DNA from: Candidatus Parcubacteria bacterium | GTDB lineage: Bacteria > Patescibacteriota > Minisyncoccia > UBA6257 > 2-01-FULL-56-20 | Length of the DNA: 41,294 nt | Direction: 5' to 3' | Assembly (NCBI GenBank): GCA_027355945.1 | Contig: DAIEHA010000008.1 | Location: forward strand, 1 to 41,294 | Shown here: in pieces, positions 9,885-22,387 of the stretch | Position numbering within the stretch: the first letter of the stretch is position 1 | Layout: each line of letters opens with the position of its first letter | Made by a program: the position numbers and the translations under genes | The notes under the pieces: model-generated | Told to the model about the DNA's origin: nothing | What the model saw: only the letters and a program-made list of their open reading frames with translations | The model's database searches: none

Positions 9885-10334
9885 ATGGAACATCCTTCGC
9901 CGACCATCGCAGAGAATCGCCGCGCACGTTTCGATTATGAGATACGGGAATCATTCGAGGCGGGCATCGAGCTTGCAGGCTTCGAGGTGAAAAGCGCGAA
10001 GGCGGGTGCGTTCCAGATCGCAGGATCCCATGTGCTCGTGCGCGGCGGCGAAGCGTGGCTCGTGAACGCGCACATCCCTCCGTATCAGCCCGCAAACACG
10101 CCCTCCGATTACGAAGAGGACCACGCCCGCCGCCTGCTCCTTGCGCGCAGCGAGATCATGCGCCTCAACGGTATCCTCAGGGATAAAAGCATGCACGCCA
10201 TCCCGCTCCGCGCCTATCTGAAGCACAACCTCATCAAGCTGGAGCTCGGCGTCGCGCGCGCGCGCCGCAAGTCCGACAAGCGCGAGGCCCTCAAAGAAAA
10301 GACCTCCCGGCGCGAAATGCGGGAGGCCCGGTGA
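9885..10334 (+). CDS. smpB: SsrA-binding protein
   Basis: IAENRRARFDYEIRESFEAGIELAGFEVKSAKAG...SHVLVRGGEAWLVNAHI...KLELGVARARRKSDKREALKEK. Confidence 0.96.
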   Translation: MEHPSPTIAENRRARFDYEIRESFEAGIELAGFEVKSAKAGAFQIAGSHVLVRGGEAWLVNAHIPPYQPANTPSDYEEDHARRLLLARSEIMRLNGILRDKSMHAIPLRAYLKHNLIKLELGVARARRKSDKREALKEKTSRREMREAR

Positions 10335-10377
10335 TCTCCAAGGAAAGGAGATCCTTTATCCTTTGCTGCGTATTCCT

Positions 10378-11127
10378 CTATTTCTTCGTTCCCGTGGCGT
10401 TCGCTGATCCCGCAGCGGAAAGTGCCTGGTCGAGCACCGTCTGGAACCCGGCGTAGCTCGTAGGATTCGGTATCTGCTGGAGGTTCACGAAGAACGTCGG
10501 CGTGTGGTTGATGAGCGCCTGGTCGCCGCCTGCGATATCATTCTGGATCTTCGAAGATACCTGCGACGAGCTCATATCGGCATCGAACTGCGTCACATCG
10601 AGGCCGAGCGACTTCGCATATCCATCAAAATACTGCGAAAGCACCTGTGCCGGCGTGAGGGTTGTGTTGAGCGACCACTCCGACTGCTTGGCATACAGGA
10701 GATCGTGCATCGCCCAATATTTCGCCGGACCGCCCAGCATACCTGCGGCCTCCGCTGCCTGCGCGCTCACCATCGCGAACGGATGGATGGAGGTGAGCGG
10801 ATAGTTCCTGAACACGAAGAGTATGCTGCTGCTCATATTCTGTATCACCTGCTGTACGAGCGGCTGATATTCGCCGCATGCGGGACATTCGAAATCGCCG
10901 TATTCGATAAGGGACACTTTGGCATTCGGATTCCCGAGCACGTGATCCGTCGATACGATCGCGGACGCGGTCGAGGACACGAACCCATTGCTGTTCACGG
11001 CTGCGCTCCCGGCACCCGAATTCGCCGACATCGCTCCCGCGATTATCACTCCTATCGTCACGAGTACGATGAACCCCACGATGAACCACGCGGTCGTCCT
11101 ATTGTATCCGGAATTGTTATTGGCCAT
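10378..11127 (-). CDS. DsbA-family thioredoxin-like protein with N-terminal TM anchor
   Basis: GDFECPACGEYQPLV (CPAC active site), DLLYAKQSEW, HTPTFFVN. Confidence 0.9.
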   Translation of the reverse strand: MANNNSGYNRTTAWFIVGFIVLVTIGVIIAGAMSANSGAGSAAVNSNGFVSSTASAIVSTDHVLGNPNAKVSLIEYGDFECPACGEYQPLVQQVIQNMSSSILFVFRNYPLTSIHPFAMVSAQAAEAAGMLGGPAKYWAMHDLLYAKQSEWSLNTTLTPAQVLSQYFDGYAKSLGLDVTQFDADMSSSQVSSKIQNDIAGGDQALINHTPTFFVNLQQIPNPTSYAGFQTVLDQALSAAGSANATGTKK

Positions 11128-11159
11128 GCCGTTATCATACTACAACCCGCAAATCAAAA

Positions 11160-11203
11160 AAAGACCGTGAAATCCCCTCTAGAATCGGGATTTTCACGGT
11201 CAT
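11160..11203. terminator. Bidirectional rho-independent terminator
   Basis: gaccgtgaaatccc...gggattttcacggtc inverted repeat. Confidence 0.75.
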
Positions 11204-11214
11204 GTATGAATCGT

Positions 11215-12237
11215 CTACTTTCCGCCGCCGAAGATCAGCTCCTCGGGAAGGGTCGCCGTAGGCAGATAGAATGCCTCCATCGGGAACTCATCCATCCTAT
11301 CGCCGACGTACTGGCTCGCCTCGTCGTGAATGACGAAGAGGACGCGCCGGTCGTGAAGGAGCTTCGCATCCTTCCTGCGCAGCTGTTCGAGATAGAGGCA
11401 TGTCGCCACGTACGCCGCTCCGCCGCTCGGGGCTGCGTTCGAGTCGATCTCCCAGCTTATCCAAGGGGCGGTAAGGAATGACGGGCTGCGGGAAACCTTG
11501 ATGATGGCATCGGCGGCCTCCCTCCAGGGATGCCGTACGAACGCCATCTTCTTCTCATCCCTCATCCCCGGAACCTCGACGCCATCGGCGCACATCGCGC
11601 CGATGATGTTCGGTTTCTTCTCAAGGCGCGCATGAAGCCCCCGGCGAAGACCGATCATCGTGGAACCCGTCCCCACAGGAACGACGATATCATCGAACTC
11701 GCCGAACTGCTCGACGATATTCTCCGATGCCCATCCTTCGTAGTGGGTATAGGCATAAGGGGTTGCATACTGGTCGGGGTTCACGGTGCTATTGGCACCG
11801 ATGTTCCACCCCTTCCCGTTCCATCCCCCCCCTCCCATGTCGCGCGCAAGCTGGATGGCATTGCTCTTCCTGCCAGGCTCGATCCTGTCCGCGCCGCCGA
11901 ACCGGACGATCCCCTTCTTCGCCCCCGGAACATCGTCCCGGATGAGGAAGGTGAACTGATCCCGGCGGAGGCCCCGCGACTTCGCCCGTGCAAGGTACAT
12001 TTCCGCCATCCGTCCGGAGCTCGCTTCCGCATAGTTCACGTCGCTCCGAAGCAGGCCGTGCGCATCAAGGCCATCCAGGATCCCCTCGGCTGCAGGAAGC
12101 TTGAGCGTGCGCCATGAAAGCGCACATCCCGCCACCGCCGCCATTTCGACCCCGTACTTTGCGAAGAAGTTCACCCGCTCATCCTTTATGGGGATCACGG
12201 GCAAACGCTCTTTTTTCCAATCAGAGATAGGGTACAT
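11215..12237 (-). CDS. PLP-dependent enzyme, ACC deaminase/D-cysteine desulfhydrase-like fold
   Basis: KYGVEMAAVAGCALSWRTLKL, VVPVGTGSTMIGLRRGL; SD GGAGG before ATG (MYPISDW). Exact substrate unknown. Confidence 0.65.
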   Translation of the reverse strand: MYPISDWKKERLPVIPIKDERVNFFAKYGVEMAAVAGCALSWRTLKLPAAEGILDGLDAHGLLRSDVNYAEASSGRMAEMYLARAKSRGLRRDQFTFLIRDDVPGAKKGIVRFGGADRIEPGRKSNAIQLARDMGGGGWNGKGWNIGANSTVNPDQYATPYAYTHYEGWASENIVEQFGEFDDIVVPVGTGSTMIGLRRGLHARLEKKPNIIGAMCADGVEVPGMRDEKKMAFVRHPWREAADAIIKVSRSPSFLTAPWISWEIDSNAAPSGGAAYVATCLYLEQLRRKDAKLLHDRRVLFVIHDEASQYVGDRMDEFPMEAFYLPTATLPEELIFGGGK

Positions 12238-12325
12238 GTTTCCTCCGTCCCGTTCCTTGGTGATCATCACGGGAACTATCCCCAGTGTAGTGCCCTGTCG
12301 TCCGTCAAGTCAAGAAAAACGCCCG

Positions 12326-13369
12326 TCACGCCTTCTTTCTCACGATGCAAAACGGCGTCATCTCGTCCGATTGCCCGAGAGGATTATCCCTGAAGAGCTT
12401 TCCAATGAATTCCTCCGATATGGCGCGCGTGGATTTGCCGAGCGAGAACGCACCGCGATAGTTCGCATCGAGGATCACCGTCTCGCATCCCCCCAGCGCC
12501 TCCCGGATCCGTTTCGCGGCGCGGTCCGTGGCGTTCGGCGCAAGCTTCACGGAATGCGCGTACTCCAGGATGAGGAACGACATCGGACAATCGATCGATT
12601 TCGCCCTCTTGCCGCAGATGCGGTAGAACATGCCCTTGATGCCGAACGGACGGGTCACCGCCGAGATCGCGGCCGCAAAGAGCACGCGCAGATATCCCGC
12701 TTCCTCAATGAACGCCTGCATGGCGATCGCCGTCCCGTGTCCGAAGCCGTGGAAATCCGTGGTGCCGTAATAATTCCCCACACTGCGGCCGAGAAGCTTT
12801 GCGAGGCGCGACGGCACTATCGTCCCCATGTCCACCACGCGACCCTGGGTGATCGTGAGCGCTTTCTCGCTCACGTACACCGTGTCGCCGGGCCTTACGT
12901 ACGGCTTCACGTATTCCTCGATAAGAGGAAGGATATCGGTGTCCTTCGCCGTGATGACGCGCGTCTTCACGGGAAGCCTCTCATAGATCGCGCCATCCAC
13001 ATCGATCTCGATCTGCTTGCCGGGATTCGGTGCGAAGTCCCCGGAGGGCCTCCTCTCTTTGAGCGCGACCGCATCATCCTCGAACGAGACCTTCTCGCCG
13101 CGGAAAAGCGCAAAGAGCTTTTCCGCCGCGGCCCTGATGACCGCGGGATCCTGCTTCATCTTTGCGCGGGAACGGAGGAGCTCCGTTGCTTCCATCCAGA
13201 GGATGTGTGCCTCATCGATGCGTTCGGGCGTGAACGACGCTTCGGCGGCATCGGATGCCCTCACCGTTGCGCCGCCGTCTTCGCGGGGCGCATATTCGAT
13301 CACGAGGCCCGTCTCATTTACAACCTCATCATACTTTTGCGTATCTTCCTTCTTTCCTGATTTTTCCAT
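12326..13369 (-). CDS. Coenzyme F420-0:L-glutamate ligase (CofE)-like protein
   Basis: LPVKTRVITAKDTDILPLIEEYVKPYVRPGDTVYVSEKALTITQGRVV and ILDANYRGAFSLGKSTRAI resemble the CofE family. Confidence 0.7.
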   Translation of the reverse strand: MEKSGKKEDTQKYDEVVNETGLVIEYAPREDGGATVRASDAAEASFTPERIDEAHILWMEATELLRSRAKMKQDPAVIRAAAEKLFALFRGEKVSFEDDAVALKERRPSGDFAPNPGKQIEIDVDGAIYERLPVKTRVITAKDTDILPLIEEYVKPYVRPGDTVYVSEKALTITQGRVVDMGTIVPSRLAKLLGRSVGNYYGTTDFHGFGHGTAIAMQAFIEEAGYLRVLFAAAISAVTRPFGIKGMFYRICGKRAKSIDCPMSFLILEYAHSVKLAPNATDRAAKRIREALGGCETVILDANYRGAFSLGKSTRAISEEFIGKLFRDNPLGQSDEMTPFCIVRKKA

Positions 13370-13435
13370 GATGGTTGCATCATACCACGCCTCTCCGCTT
13401 TGCGTCCTGCCCCGTGCGATGATCCCAAAAAACAA

Positions 13436-13464
13436 TTGACTTACCTATTATCTTTGTGTATAAA
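13436..13464 (+). promoter_or_regulatory. Sigma70-type promoter of panD
   Basis: TTGACT-N17-TATAAA followed by SD gaaggag. Confidence 0.75.
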
Positions 13465-13486
13465 TAGCGAAGGAGATACCACCATC

Positions 13487-13894
13487 ATGTCAAAAATACC
13501 CCCCACCGCGCTGATCGAAGCCTGCATGGCCAAGATCCACCGTGCCACCGTCACCGAGGCCGACCTCAATTATGTCGGATCGATCACCATCGATGAGGAT
13601 ATCATTGATGCCGCAGGGATGCTTCCTTTCCAATACGTGAACATCACGAACGTATCGAATGGCGTCTTCTGGCGGACATACGTGATGCCCGGCAAGCGGG
13701 GCAACGGCGACATCTGCCTCAATGGGCCTCCGGCTCGTCACTTCCAGAAGGGCGACAAGATCATCGTCCTCGCGGAGACCTGGGTCACCCAGGAACAGAT
13801 GAAGGATGTCGAACCAACCGTCGTCTTCGTGGACGACAAGAACAAGATCACGGAGGTCAAACACCACCGCGCCATCCCCCATCCAAGGGCCTAG
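13487..13894 (+). CDS. panD: Aspartate 1-decarboxylase
   Basis: ACMAKIHRATVTEADLNYVGSITIDEDIIDAAGMLPFQYVNITNVSNG; Gly-Ser self-cleavage site; NGPPARHFQKGDKIIVLA. Confidence 0.93.
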   Translation: MSKIPPTALIEACMAKIHRATVTEADLNYVGSITIDEDIIDAAGMLPFQYVNITNVSNGVFWRTYVMPGKRGNGDICLNGPPARHFQKGDKIIVLAETWVTQEQMKDVEPTVVFVDDKNKITEVKHHRAIPHPRA

Positions 13895-13927
13895 AAGACC
13901 CCATCGATCGCGCCTTCGGGAACGCCC

Positions 13928-14974
13928 CTACGCCGCTGCGGAATCCTCCGCAGCGGCATTTATTTTCCCTTTGGCGAGAAGCGGGTAGACATCAAGGAGC
14001 GCAATGAGAAGTCCAAGAGCAAGCGGCCCAAGGAGGACCCCCAGGGGGCCGAACACCGATATGCCGCCTACCACGCTGAAGAGCACGAATAGCGGATGGA
14101 TATCCGCCTTCCGTCCGATGAGCCGCGGACGCAGATAATTCTCCATGAAAAGCCCCACCATGCCGATCCATATGAAAAGTCCCAAAGCCTCGACGTAATG
14201 GCGCCCTGCGGCGAGCGCGATCATGCCGGGTACGACCACGAGATACGTGCCGAACATCGGGATGAATGATGCGAACGCGGTCAGGGATCCCCAGAATACC
14301 CCGTTCGGAAGACCGAACATGAAGAACCCGAGCCCTCCGCCGATGCCGTACAGCACCGCGATGAGGAGCGAGCCGCGGATGATCGAGTCCATGACCCGAT
14401 GGAGACGGGCGATGAACCGCGCGGTCTCGTCCCGGGAAAGCGGACTCCTCTCGAGGACCGCCTCGCGCAACCGGTCGCCATCCCTCAGAAAATAAAACAG
14501 TGCGAAGAACGACAGCAGCATGGCGAAAAGCACCGATGCGATCCCCGAGAACACCGAACCGAGGCTCCCCATCACCCAGCCGAAGAACTGTTGCAGATAT
14601 GCGCTCAGATCGGCGCCGAGCATGGGATTCGCGGCGGCAAGCCGCAAATCGAGGGATCGTATCCCGGGGATCCCCTGTCCCGATGCAAGCGCTCCATAAA
14701 AGGACGATGCCTCATTGAATATCTGCCACCCGATGAACGCGAGCGGCGTGAGCACGACGAGAAGTGTGAGAAGCACGACGAGAAGCGCCGCACCATCCCT
14801 GTCGTTCGGCATCTTCTTCACTATCCTCTCATAAAGCGGCTGGAAAAGGACTGCGAACGTCACGCCAAGCACGATGGCGTTGATCTCCGGGAGGAAGATA
14901 AGCCCCACAAGCAACGCTGCAAGGACGATCGCACCGAGGAATATATAGCTTTCGATCCTCTCGCGTTCCATCAT
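13928..14974 (-). CDS. AI-2E family transporter (permease)
   Basis: Multiple TMs with PF01594-type signature; C-term FSVVGGISVFGPLGVLLGPLALGLLIALLDVY. Confidence 0.9.
   Translation of the reverse strand: MMERERIESYIFLGAIVLAALLVGLIFLPEINAIVLGVTFAVLFQPLYERIVKKMPNDRDGAALLVVLLTLLVVLTPLAFIGWQIFNEASSFYGALASGQGIPGIRSLDLRLAAANPMLGADLSAYLQQFFGWVMGSLGSVFSGIASVLFAMLLSFFALFYFLRDGDRLREAVLERSPLSRDETARFIARLHRVMDSIIRGSLLIAVLYGIGGGLGFFMFGLPNGVFWGSLTAFASFIPMFGTYLVVVPGMIALAAGRHYVEALGLFIWIGMVGLFMENYLRPRLIGRKADIHPLFVLFSVVGGISVFGPLGVLLGPLALGLLIALLDVYPLLAKGKINAAAEDSAAA
13932..13966. terminator. Terminator hairpin overlapping the 3' end of the AI-2E permease gene
   Basis: GCCGCTGCGGA-atcc-TCCGCAGCGGC followed by atttatttt. 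Confidence 0.7.
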
Positions 14975-14977
14975 TTT

Positions 14978-15259
14978 TTATTGTACGGCATCCGCACCGT
15001 CCCCTTTGCGTGCGGCATCGGCGCCGCGCGCCGCGCGCGCCCGATCACTGAAGAAGAACAGATAAAGGATCTCGAGGATGCCGAGCGTGTTCATGATCAT
15101 CAGGACCACGAACCACCATTTATGCTCCTCCCGCGCCGCTCTCCAGAGCGCAAGACCCTTCCAGACGAGCGTCCATACGATGACCGCAAGGAACAGAATC
15201 GTCCCTTTGCCCCCGGAAATGCCGAGCTGCCCCGTCCATGCCCCAAGTAATTGATCCAT
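14978..15259 (-). CDS. Small two-TM protein, DUF5652-like
   Basis: ILFLAVIVWTLVWKGLALWRAAREEHKWWFVVLMIMNTLGILEILYLFFFSD. Confidence 0.75.
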   Translation of the reverse strand: MDQLLGAWTGQLGISGGKGTILFLAVIVWTLVWKGLALWRAAREEHKWWFVVLMIMNTLGILEILYLFFFSDRARAARGADAARKGDGADAVQ

Positions 15260-15315
15260 ATTCCCATTGTAGCATATCGGGACCCCCGCATCTGGTATAC
15301 TGAACCAAACCCCTT

Positions 15316-16599
15316 ATGGCATTCCTCAAGAAGAATACGAAGAAATTGATCGATATTGCGGGCCCCGGCATCATCACCGGAGCGGCCGACGACGATCCGT
15401 CGGGAATCGCCACCTATTCCCAAACGGGCGCGCAGTTCGGATATGGCCAGCTCTGGACCGCGGCGTTCCTGCTCCCCTTCATGACGGCGATCCAGGAGGC
15501 GGTGGCGCGCATCGGAGCGGTGACCGGCAAGGGCATTGCGGCCGTCGTGAAGCAGCGTTATCGGAAAGAGGTGCTCTGGGGCGTGATCGCGCTCGTGCTC
15601 GTCGCGAACACCATCAACATCGGCGCCGACCTCGGGGCAATGGCGGCCGCGGCAAAGCTCGTCGTACCCGTCATCCCCTTCGGAGTCCTCACACTTCTCT
15701 TTACCGCAACCATCCTCACGCTCGAGATCTTCGTATCGTACAAAAAATACGCGCGCGTCCTCAAATGGCTTTCGCTTGCGCTGCTCGCCTATCCCCTCAC
15801 CGCGCTTCTCGTAACAGAACCGTGGGGCGTGCTCCTTCACGCCACCTTCGTGCCGCACATCGAATTCAGCTTCGCATTCCTTTTCATCATCACGGGCGTC
15901 TTTGGCACGACGATATCGCCCTATATGTTCTTCTGGGAAGCCTCCGAGGAGGTCGAGGAGGAGGCGGCGCGGCACATGCTCCGCAAAGACGGCGCCCCCC
16001 GCATCACGCCGGCCTTCCTGCGCAAGATCCGCATCGATAATTTCTTGGGCATGCTCTCATCGGAGATCGCCACATGGTCCATCATCGTGGTGGGTGCCAC
16101 GGTGCTCAATGCCCATGGTCTCACGGATATCCGCACAAGCGCCGATGCGGCGAAGGCGCTCGAACCCCTCGTCCGCACATTCCCTTACGCAGGGTTCTTC
16201 GCCAAACTCCTTTTCTCCATCGGCATCATCGGCCTCGGGCTTCTCGCCGTACCGGTCCTTTCCGCATCAGCCTCCTATGCCATCGCGGAAGCCATGGACT
16301 GGCGCGAAGGGCTCAATCTCAAGTTCAAACGCGCCCACGGATTCTACGGCGTGATCACCGTGGCCACGCTCATCGGCCTCACCATCAATTTCATCGGGAT
16401 CGATCCCGTGAAAGCGCTCGTCTTCACTGCGGTGGCGAACGGGGTCGCCGCCGTGCCGCTCGTCTTCATCATCGCAAAGATCGCGGGCGACGAGCGCATC
16501 ATGGGCGAGCATAAGAGCGGATGGCTTTCGCGCATCTTCGTATGGGCCACATTCGCCGTCATGGCTGCGGCCGCACTCGCGATGTTCGCCACGCTTTGA
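15316..16599 (+). CDS. NRAMP-family divalent metal transporter
   Basis: GPGIITGAADDDPSGIATYSQTGAQFGY (DPGN-like region modified to DDDPSG), multi-TM. Confidence 0.9.
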   Translation: MAFLKKNTKKLIDIAGPGIITGAADDDPSGIATYSQTGAQFGYGQLWTAAFLLPFMTAIQEAVARIGAVTGKGIAAVVKQRYRKEVLWGVIALVLVANTINIGADLGAMAAAAKLVVPVIPFGVLTLLFTATILTLEIFVSYKKYARVLKWLSLALLAYPLTALLVTEPWGVLLHATFVPHIEFSFAFLFIITGVFGTTISPYMFFWEASEEVEEEAARHMLRKDGAPRITPAFLRKIRIDNFLGMLSSEIATWSIIVVGATVLNAHGLTDIRTSADAAKALEPLVRTFPYAGFFAKLLFSIGIIGLGLLAVPVLSASASYAIAEAMDWREGLNLKFKRAHGFYGVITVATLIGLTINFIGIDPVKALVFTAVANGVAAVPLVFIIAKIAGDERIMGEHKSGWLSRIFVWATFAVMAAAALAMFATL

Positions 16600-16644
16600 C
16601 GCTCCCATTCCCGCCTTGCGAGATACGCCGCCGCCATACAGTTC

Positions 16645-16673
16645 TTGACACTTCTCTGTGAATGCCTTATTTT
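16645..16673 (+). promoter_or_regulatory. Near-consensus sigma70 promoter
   Basis: TTGACA-N17-TATTTT upstream of SD gggagg. Confidence 0.7.
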
Positions 16674-16731
16674 AAAACGCAGTTTCATCGTAACAGACGT
16701 ATCAAGGCAAATCACTTTCGGGAGGATTCTC

Positions 16732-17076
16732 GTGAACGGAACCCCTAGCAAGCGTGGAAGGCAGATGCTTCCCACGGAAGTATTAACGACCCAACAGATT
16801 TCATTCCTTCTGATCCTTCAGAAGGAAGTCGATTCAGCCGCGAGCAACACGGAAAGGTCGGTTGCACAGAACCGCTATCTTTCCCACTTCACGAATTGCC
16901 TCCGGGCCGCATCAAGCCCTCGAGCGGTGCGCCAGCTCATGGAACTTCCTGCTCCAAGTGAACGCTTGGAGCGGCAGTTGCAGAACAAGCTGCACCAGCT
17001 TACGATCATCACCCCCATCGAATCCGACAGGCAGCAGCTTGGAGGAGGCTCGTCGCCCCTTCCTCAGCTTGCCTGA
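16732..17076 (+). CDS. Hypothetical protein (~114 aa), GTG start
   Basis: SD gggagg-attctc-GTG; own promoter and downstream terminator. The ORF-track ATG at 16645 lies in the promoter. Confidence 0.6.
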   Translation: MNGTPSKRGRQMLPTEVLTTQQISFLLILQKEVDSAASNTERSVAQNRYLSHFTNCLRAASSPRAVRQLMELPAPSERLERQLQNKLHQLTIITPIESDRQQLGGGSSPLPQLA

Positions 17077-17087
17077 AGGCATATCAC

Positions 17088-17116
17088 AAAGGCCGAGTCC
17101 CCCGCTCGGCCTTTTG
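17088..17116 (+). terminator. Rho-independent terminator
   Basis: aaaggccgag-tcccc-cgctcggcctttt. Confidence 0.8.
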
Positions 17117-17208
17117 CACGCCCTTTTTTCCTTTGTCCATCCCCTCCATCCCGCTTCCTCGCTGCTATGCATACCCGCGGATGCCTCTCCGCTGCGCCTT
17201 GAGGTGCG

Positions 17209-18243
17209 TCACCATCCGCTAAACGGATTCTCGCGTTCGAACTGGGACGATTCCGCCTGCGCCACGATGCGTACCATCATGCGGAGCGCCTCGAGCGGAT
17301 GTTCACCGCTCGCCGTCTCATCGGAAAGCATCACGGCATCCGTGCCATCCCATACCGCATTCGCCACGTCGCTCACCTCGGCGCGCGTAGGCCGCGCATT
17401 GTGCACCATGGACATGAGCATCTGCGTCGCCGTAATGCTTCCCTTGCCGTGCCATCCCGCATGGCGAATGAGGTTCTTCTGGATGAACGGGAGCCTTTCC
17501 GGCGCGATCTCGATGCCGAGATCGCCGCGCGCGATCATGATCGCATCGGATGCAAGAATGATCTCGTCGATATTCTTGATCCCGAGCGCGGTCTCGATCT
17601 TCGCGATTATCCTCGCTTTCGGTCCCACGATCTTCCGGAGTGCCGCAACGTCCGCGGCGGTCTGTACGAAGGAGATCGCAAAGACCTTCACTCCGTGCTT
17701 GAGCGCGAATCTTACGTCCTTGATATCCTTCGCCGTGAGCCCGGCATTGGAAAGCTTGGTGTCGGGAAGGTTCACACCCTTCCGGGAATACAGCGTGCCG
17801 CCGCGCGCCACGCGGGCGACGATCCTCTGGCCGCTGATGCGCGTCACGACAAGCTCCATATCCCCGTTCGCAAGATAGATGAGCTCTCCCGGCCGCATAT
17901 CCTTATGAAGGAGCGGGCTATCGATGAAAATGATGCGGCCATCGCTCTCGGCGTCGCCCTTCTTCGTGGAGAACGTGATGCTTTCCCCTTCCGTAAGGGT
18001 CCGCCCCTCGGACGGAAGCGCGCCCACCCGGATGCGGGGACCCTGCAGGTCCTGCATGATGGGGATCTTGCGGCCCGCTTTGCGCGCCGCGGCCTCGATC
18101 CTTTTCTTGTATTTGATGAAATTCTCCTCCGTGCAATGGGAGAAATTGACGCGGACGATGTCCATGCCCGCATTCACGAACTCGCGGACCATCTCCTCGG
18201 AATCGGATACCGGACCTATTGTTGCGATTATTTTGGTGCGCAT
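17209..18243 (-). CDS. pyk: Pyruvate kinase, short form lacking the C-terminal domain
   Basis: MRTKIIATIGPVSDS, MQDLQGPRIRVG, IIAKIETALGIKNIDEI, MIARGDLGIEI, ARPTRAEVSDVANAVWDGTDAVMLSDETASG. Confidence 0.93.
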   Translation of the reverse strand: MRTKIIATIGPVSDSEEMVREFVNAGMDIVRVNFSHCTEENFIKYKKRIEAAARKAGRKIPIMQDLQGPRIRVGALPSEGRTLTEGESITFSTKKGDAESDGRIIFIDSPLLHKDMRPGELIYLANGDMELVVTRISGQRIVARVARGGTLYSRKGVNLPDTKLSNAGLTAKDIKDVRFALKHGVKVFAISFVQTAADVAALRKIVGPKARIIAKIETALGIKNIDEIILASDAIMIARGDLGIEIAPERLPFIQKNLIRHAGWHGKGSITATQMLMSMVHNARPTRAEVSDVANAVWDGTDAVMLSDETASGEHPLEALRMMVRIVAQAESSQFERENPFSGW

Positions 18244-18290
18244 GGCCCTCATTATACCGTCGTACGCCCGCGCTGTCGAGCACGGCGTAG

Positions 18291-21219
<2,929 letters not shown>

Positions 21220-21277
21220 GCACCTGCGCGGACCCGTTTCTCGCATGCGCCGGAACGAATACTGGAATGCCATAACG

Positions 21278-21306
21278 CATAAAACCCCGCACATGCGGGG
21301 TTTTAT
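21278..21306. terminator. Rho-independent terminator
   Basis: ataaaaccccgc-acat-gcggggttttat. Confidence 0.8.
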
Positions 21307-21327
21307 GAATGCTTCGCTACGCCGATA

Positions 21328-22005
21328 TCAATGCACCGACACGTCGCGGACGATCTGCGCCGCCACCGTACCGTTCGCATCGACTCCGTACACGCGGACG
21401 CTATCGCCGCCCGTAATTCCGGAGAACGGAAGCGTCGCCCACACGCGGTTCACGAGCTCCGTATTCGCAGCCGTGTTCACCGTGTAGACCGTACCGTTCG
21501 CCGTGGTCAGCGTGAAGGAGGAACCGCTCACATTGCTCGCCGTGCCGATATAATCGCGCGGCGCCGCAGAACGGATCCCTTGCGCGGACTGCGCGTTCGC
21601 CTTCTCCTGTGAGGAGAGTGCTGCGCGATAGGTCCAATCCCGGACAAGCGTGGCATTCACGGTCCAGTTGGCATTCGTCGCCACCGAACCCTGGACGCCC
21701 ACGAAATCACCCGTCTTGAACTGATTCGCATAATCCGTCGCCGCCGCGGGGAGGACCGTTGCGGATGCGGGAACGTCCACCGTCCACGTACCGCCCCAGC
21801 TCTCCACCGTGATCGTACCCGCCGAAACGGATGCGATTGTGCCACGGAGAAGGATGTTCCCTTTCGGGCCCACTTGAACGATCTGCGGCTGTACCGTCGA
21901 GGCCACGGGAGCCGGGACCGCCGTCTGAGCTCCTGCAACCATCGCCATCGCGAGGATCGCTGCGCTCGCAGCAATGCCCGCACCTGCCGTCAATTTCCTG
22001 TTCAT
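21328..22005 (-). CDS. Exported protein with DUF5666/OB-like repeats
   Basis: Signal peptide; LLRGTIASVSAGTITVES... and YIGTASNVSGSSFTLTTANGTVYTVN. Confidence 0.65.
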   Translation of the reverse strand: MNRKLTAGAGIAASAAILAMAMVAGAQTAVPAPVASTVQPQIVQVGPKGNILLRGTIASVSAGTITVESWGGTWTVDVPASATVLPAAATDYANQFKTGDFVGVQGSVATNANWTVNATLVRDWTYRAALSSQEKANAQSAQGIRSAAPRDYIGTASNVSGSSFTLTTANGTVYTVNTAANTELVNRVWATLPFSGITGGDSVRVYGVDANGTVAAQIVRDVSVH

Positions 22006-22047
22006 GGTTATTGAGTATTGTTTTTACGACCTTTCCTTTTTTGCCGA

Positions 22048-22371
22048 TCAATTATCGCCATATCCCTCCCCTCCATCGCCTCCCGCCGGACGCGCCACCG
22101 TATGCGATATCGCAGGCGTCGGTGCGGGTGCGGGTGCGGAAGTTGATGCGGCGGCATTCCCCGACGTACCGGATGCCGGAGCCGCAAGGGCCGCCGCGGG
22201 CGCAGCTGCCGTTGCAGCTGCCGGAGTGCCTGACGCCGCACTCACCGCCCCCGGAGCAGCGGAAGGAAGCACGGACGTACTCCCGGGCTGGAACCACGAT
22301 GCTGCCGCAATAAGCCCTCCCACGAGAAGCGCATTCACGACGAAAAGCCAGTCATCCCCGGGGTCGTTCAT
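22048..22371 (-). CDS. Single-TM Ala/Pro-rich hypothetical protein
   Basis: MNDPGDDWLFVVNALLVGGLIAAASWF + low-complexity Ala/Pro tail; TATAAT 7 nt upstream. Confidence 0.55.
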   Translation of the reverse strand: MNDPGDDWLFVVNALLVGGLIAAASWFQPGSTSVLPSAAPGAVSAASGTPAAATAAAPAAALAAPASGTSGNAAASTSAPAPAPTPAISHTVARPAGGDGGEGYGDN

Positions 22372-22387
22372 ATCCTTCATTATATAC

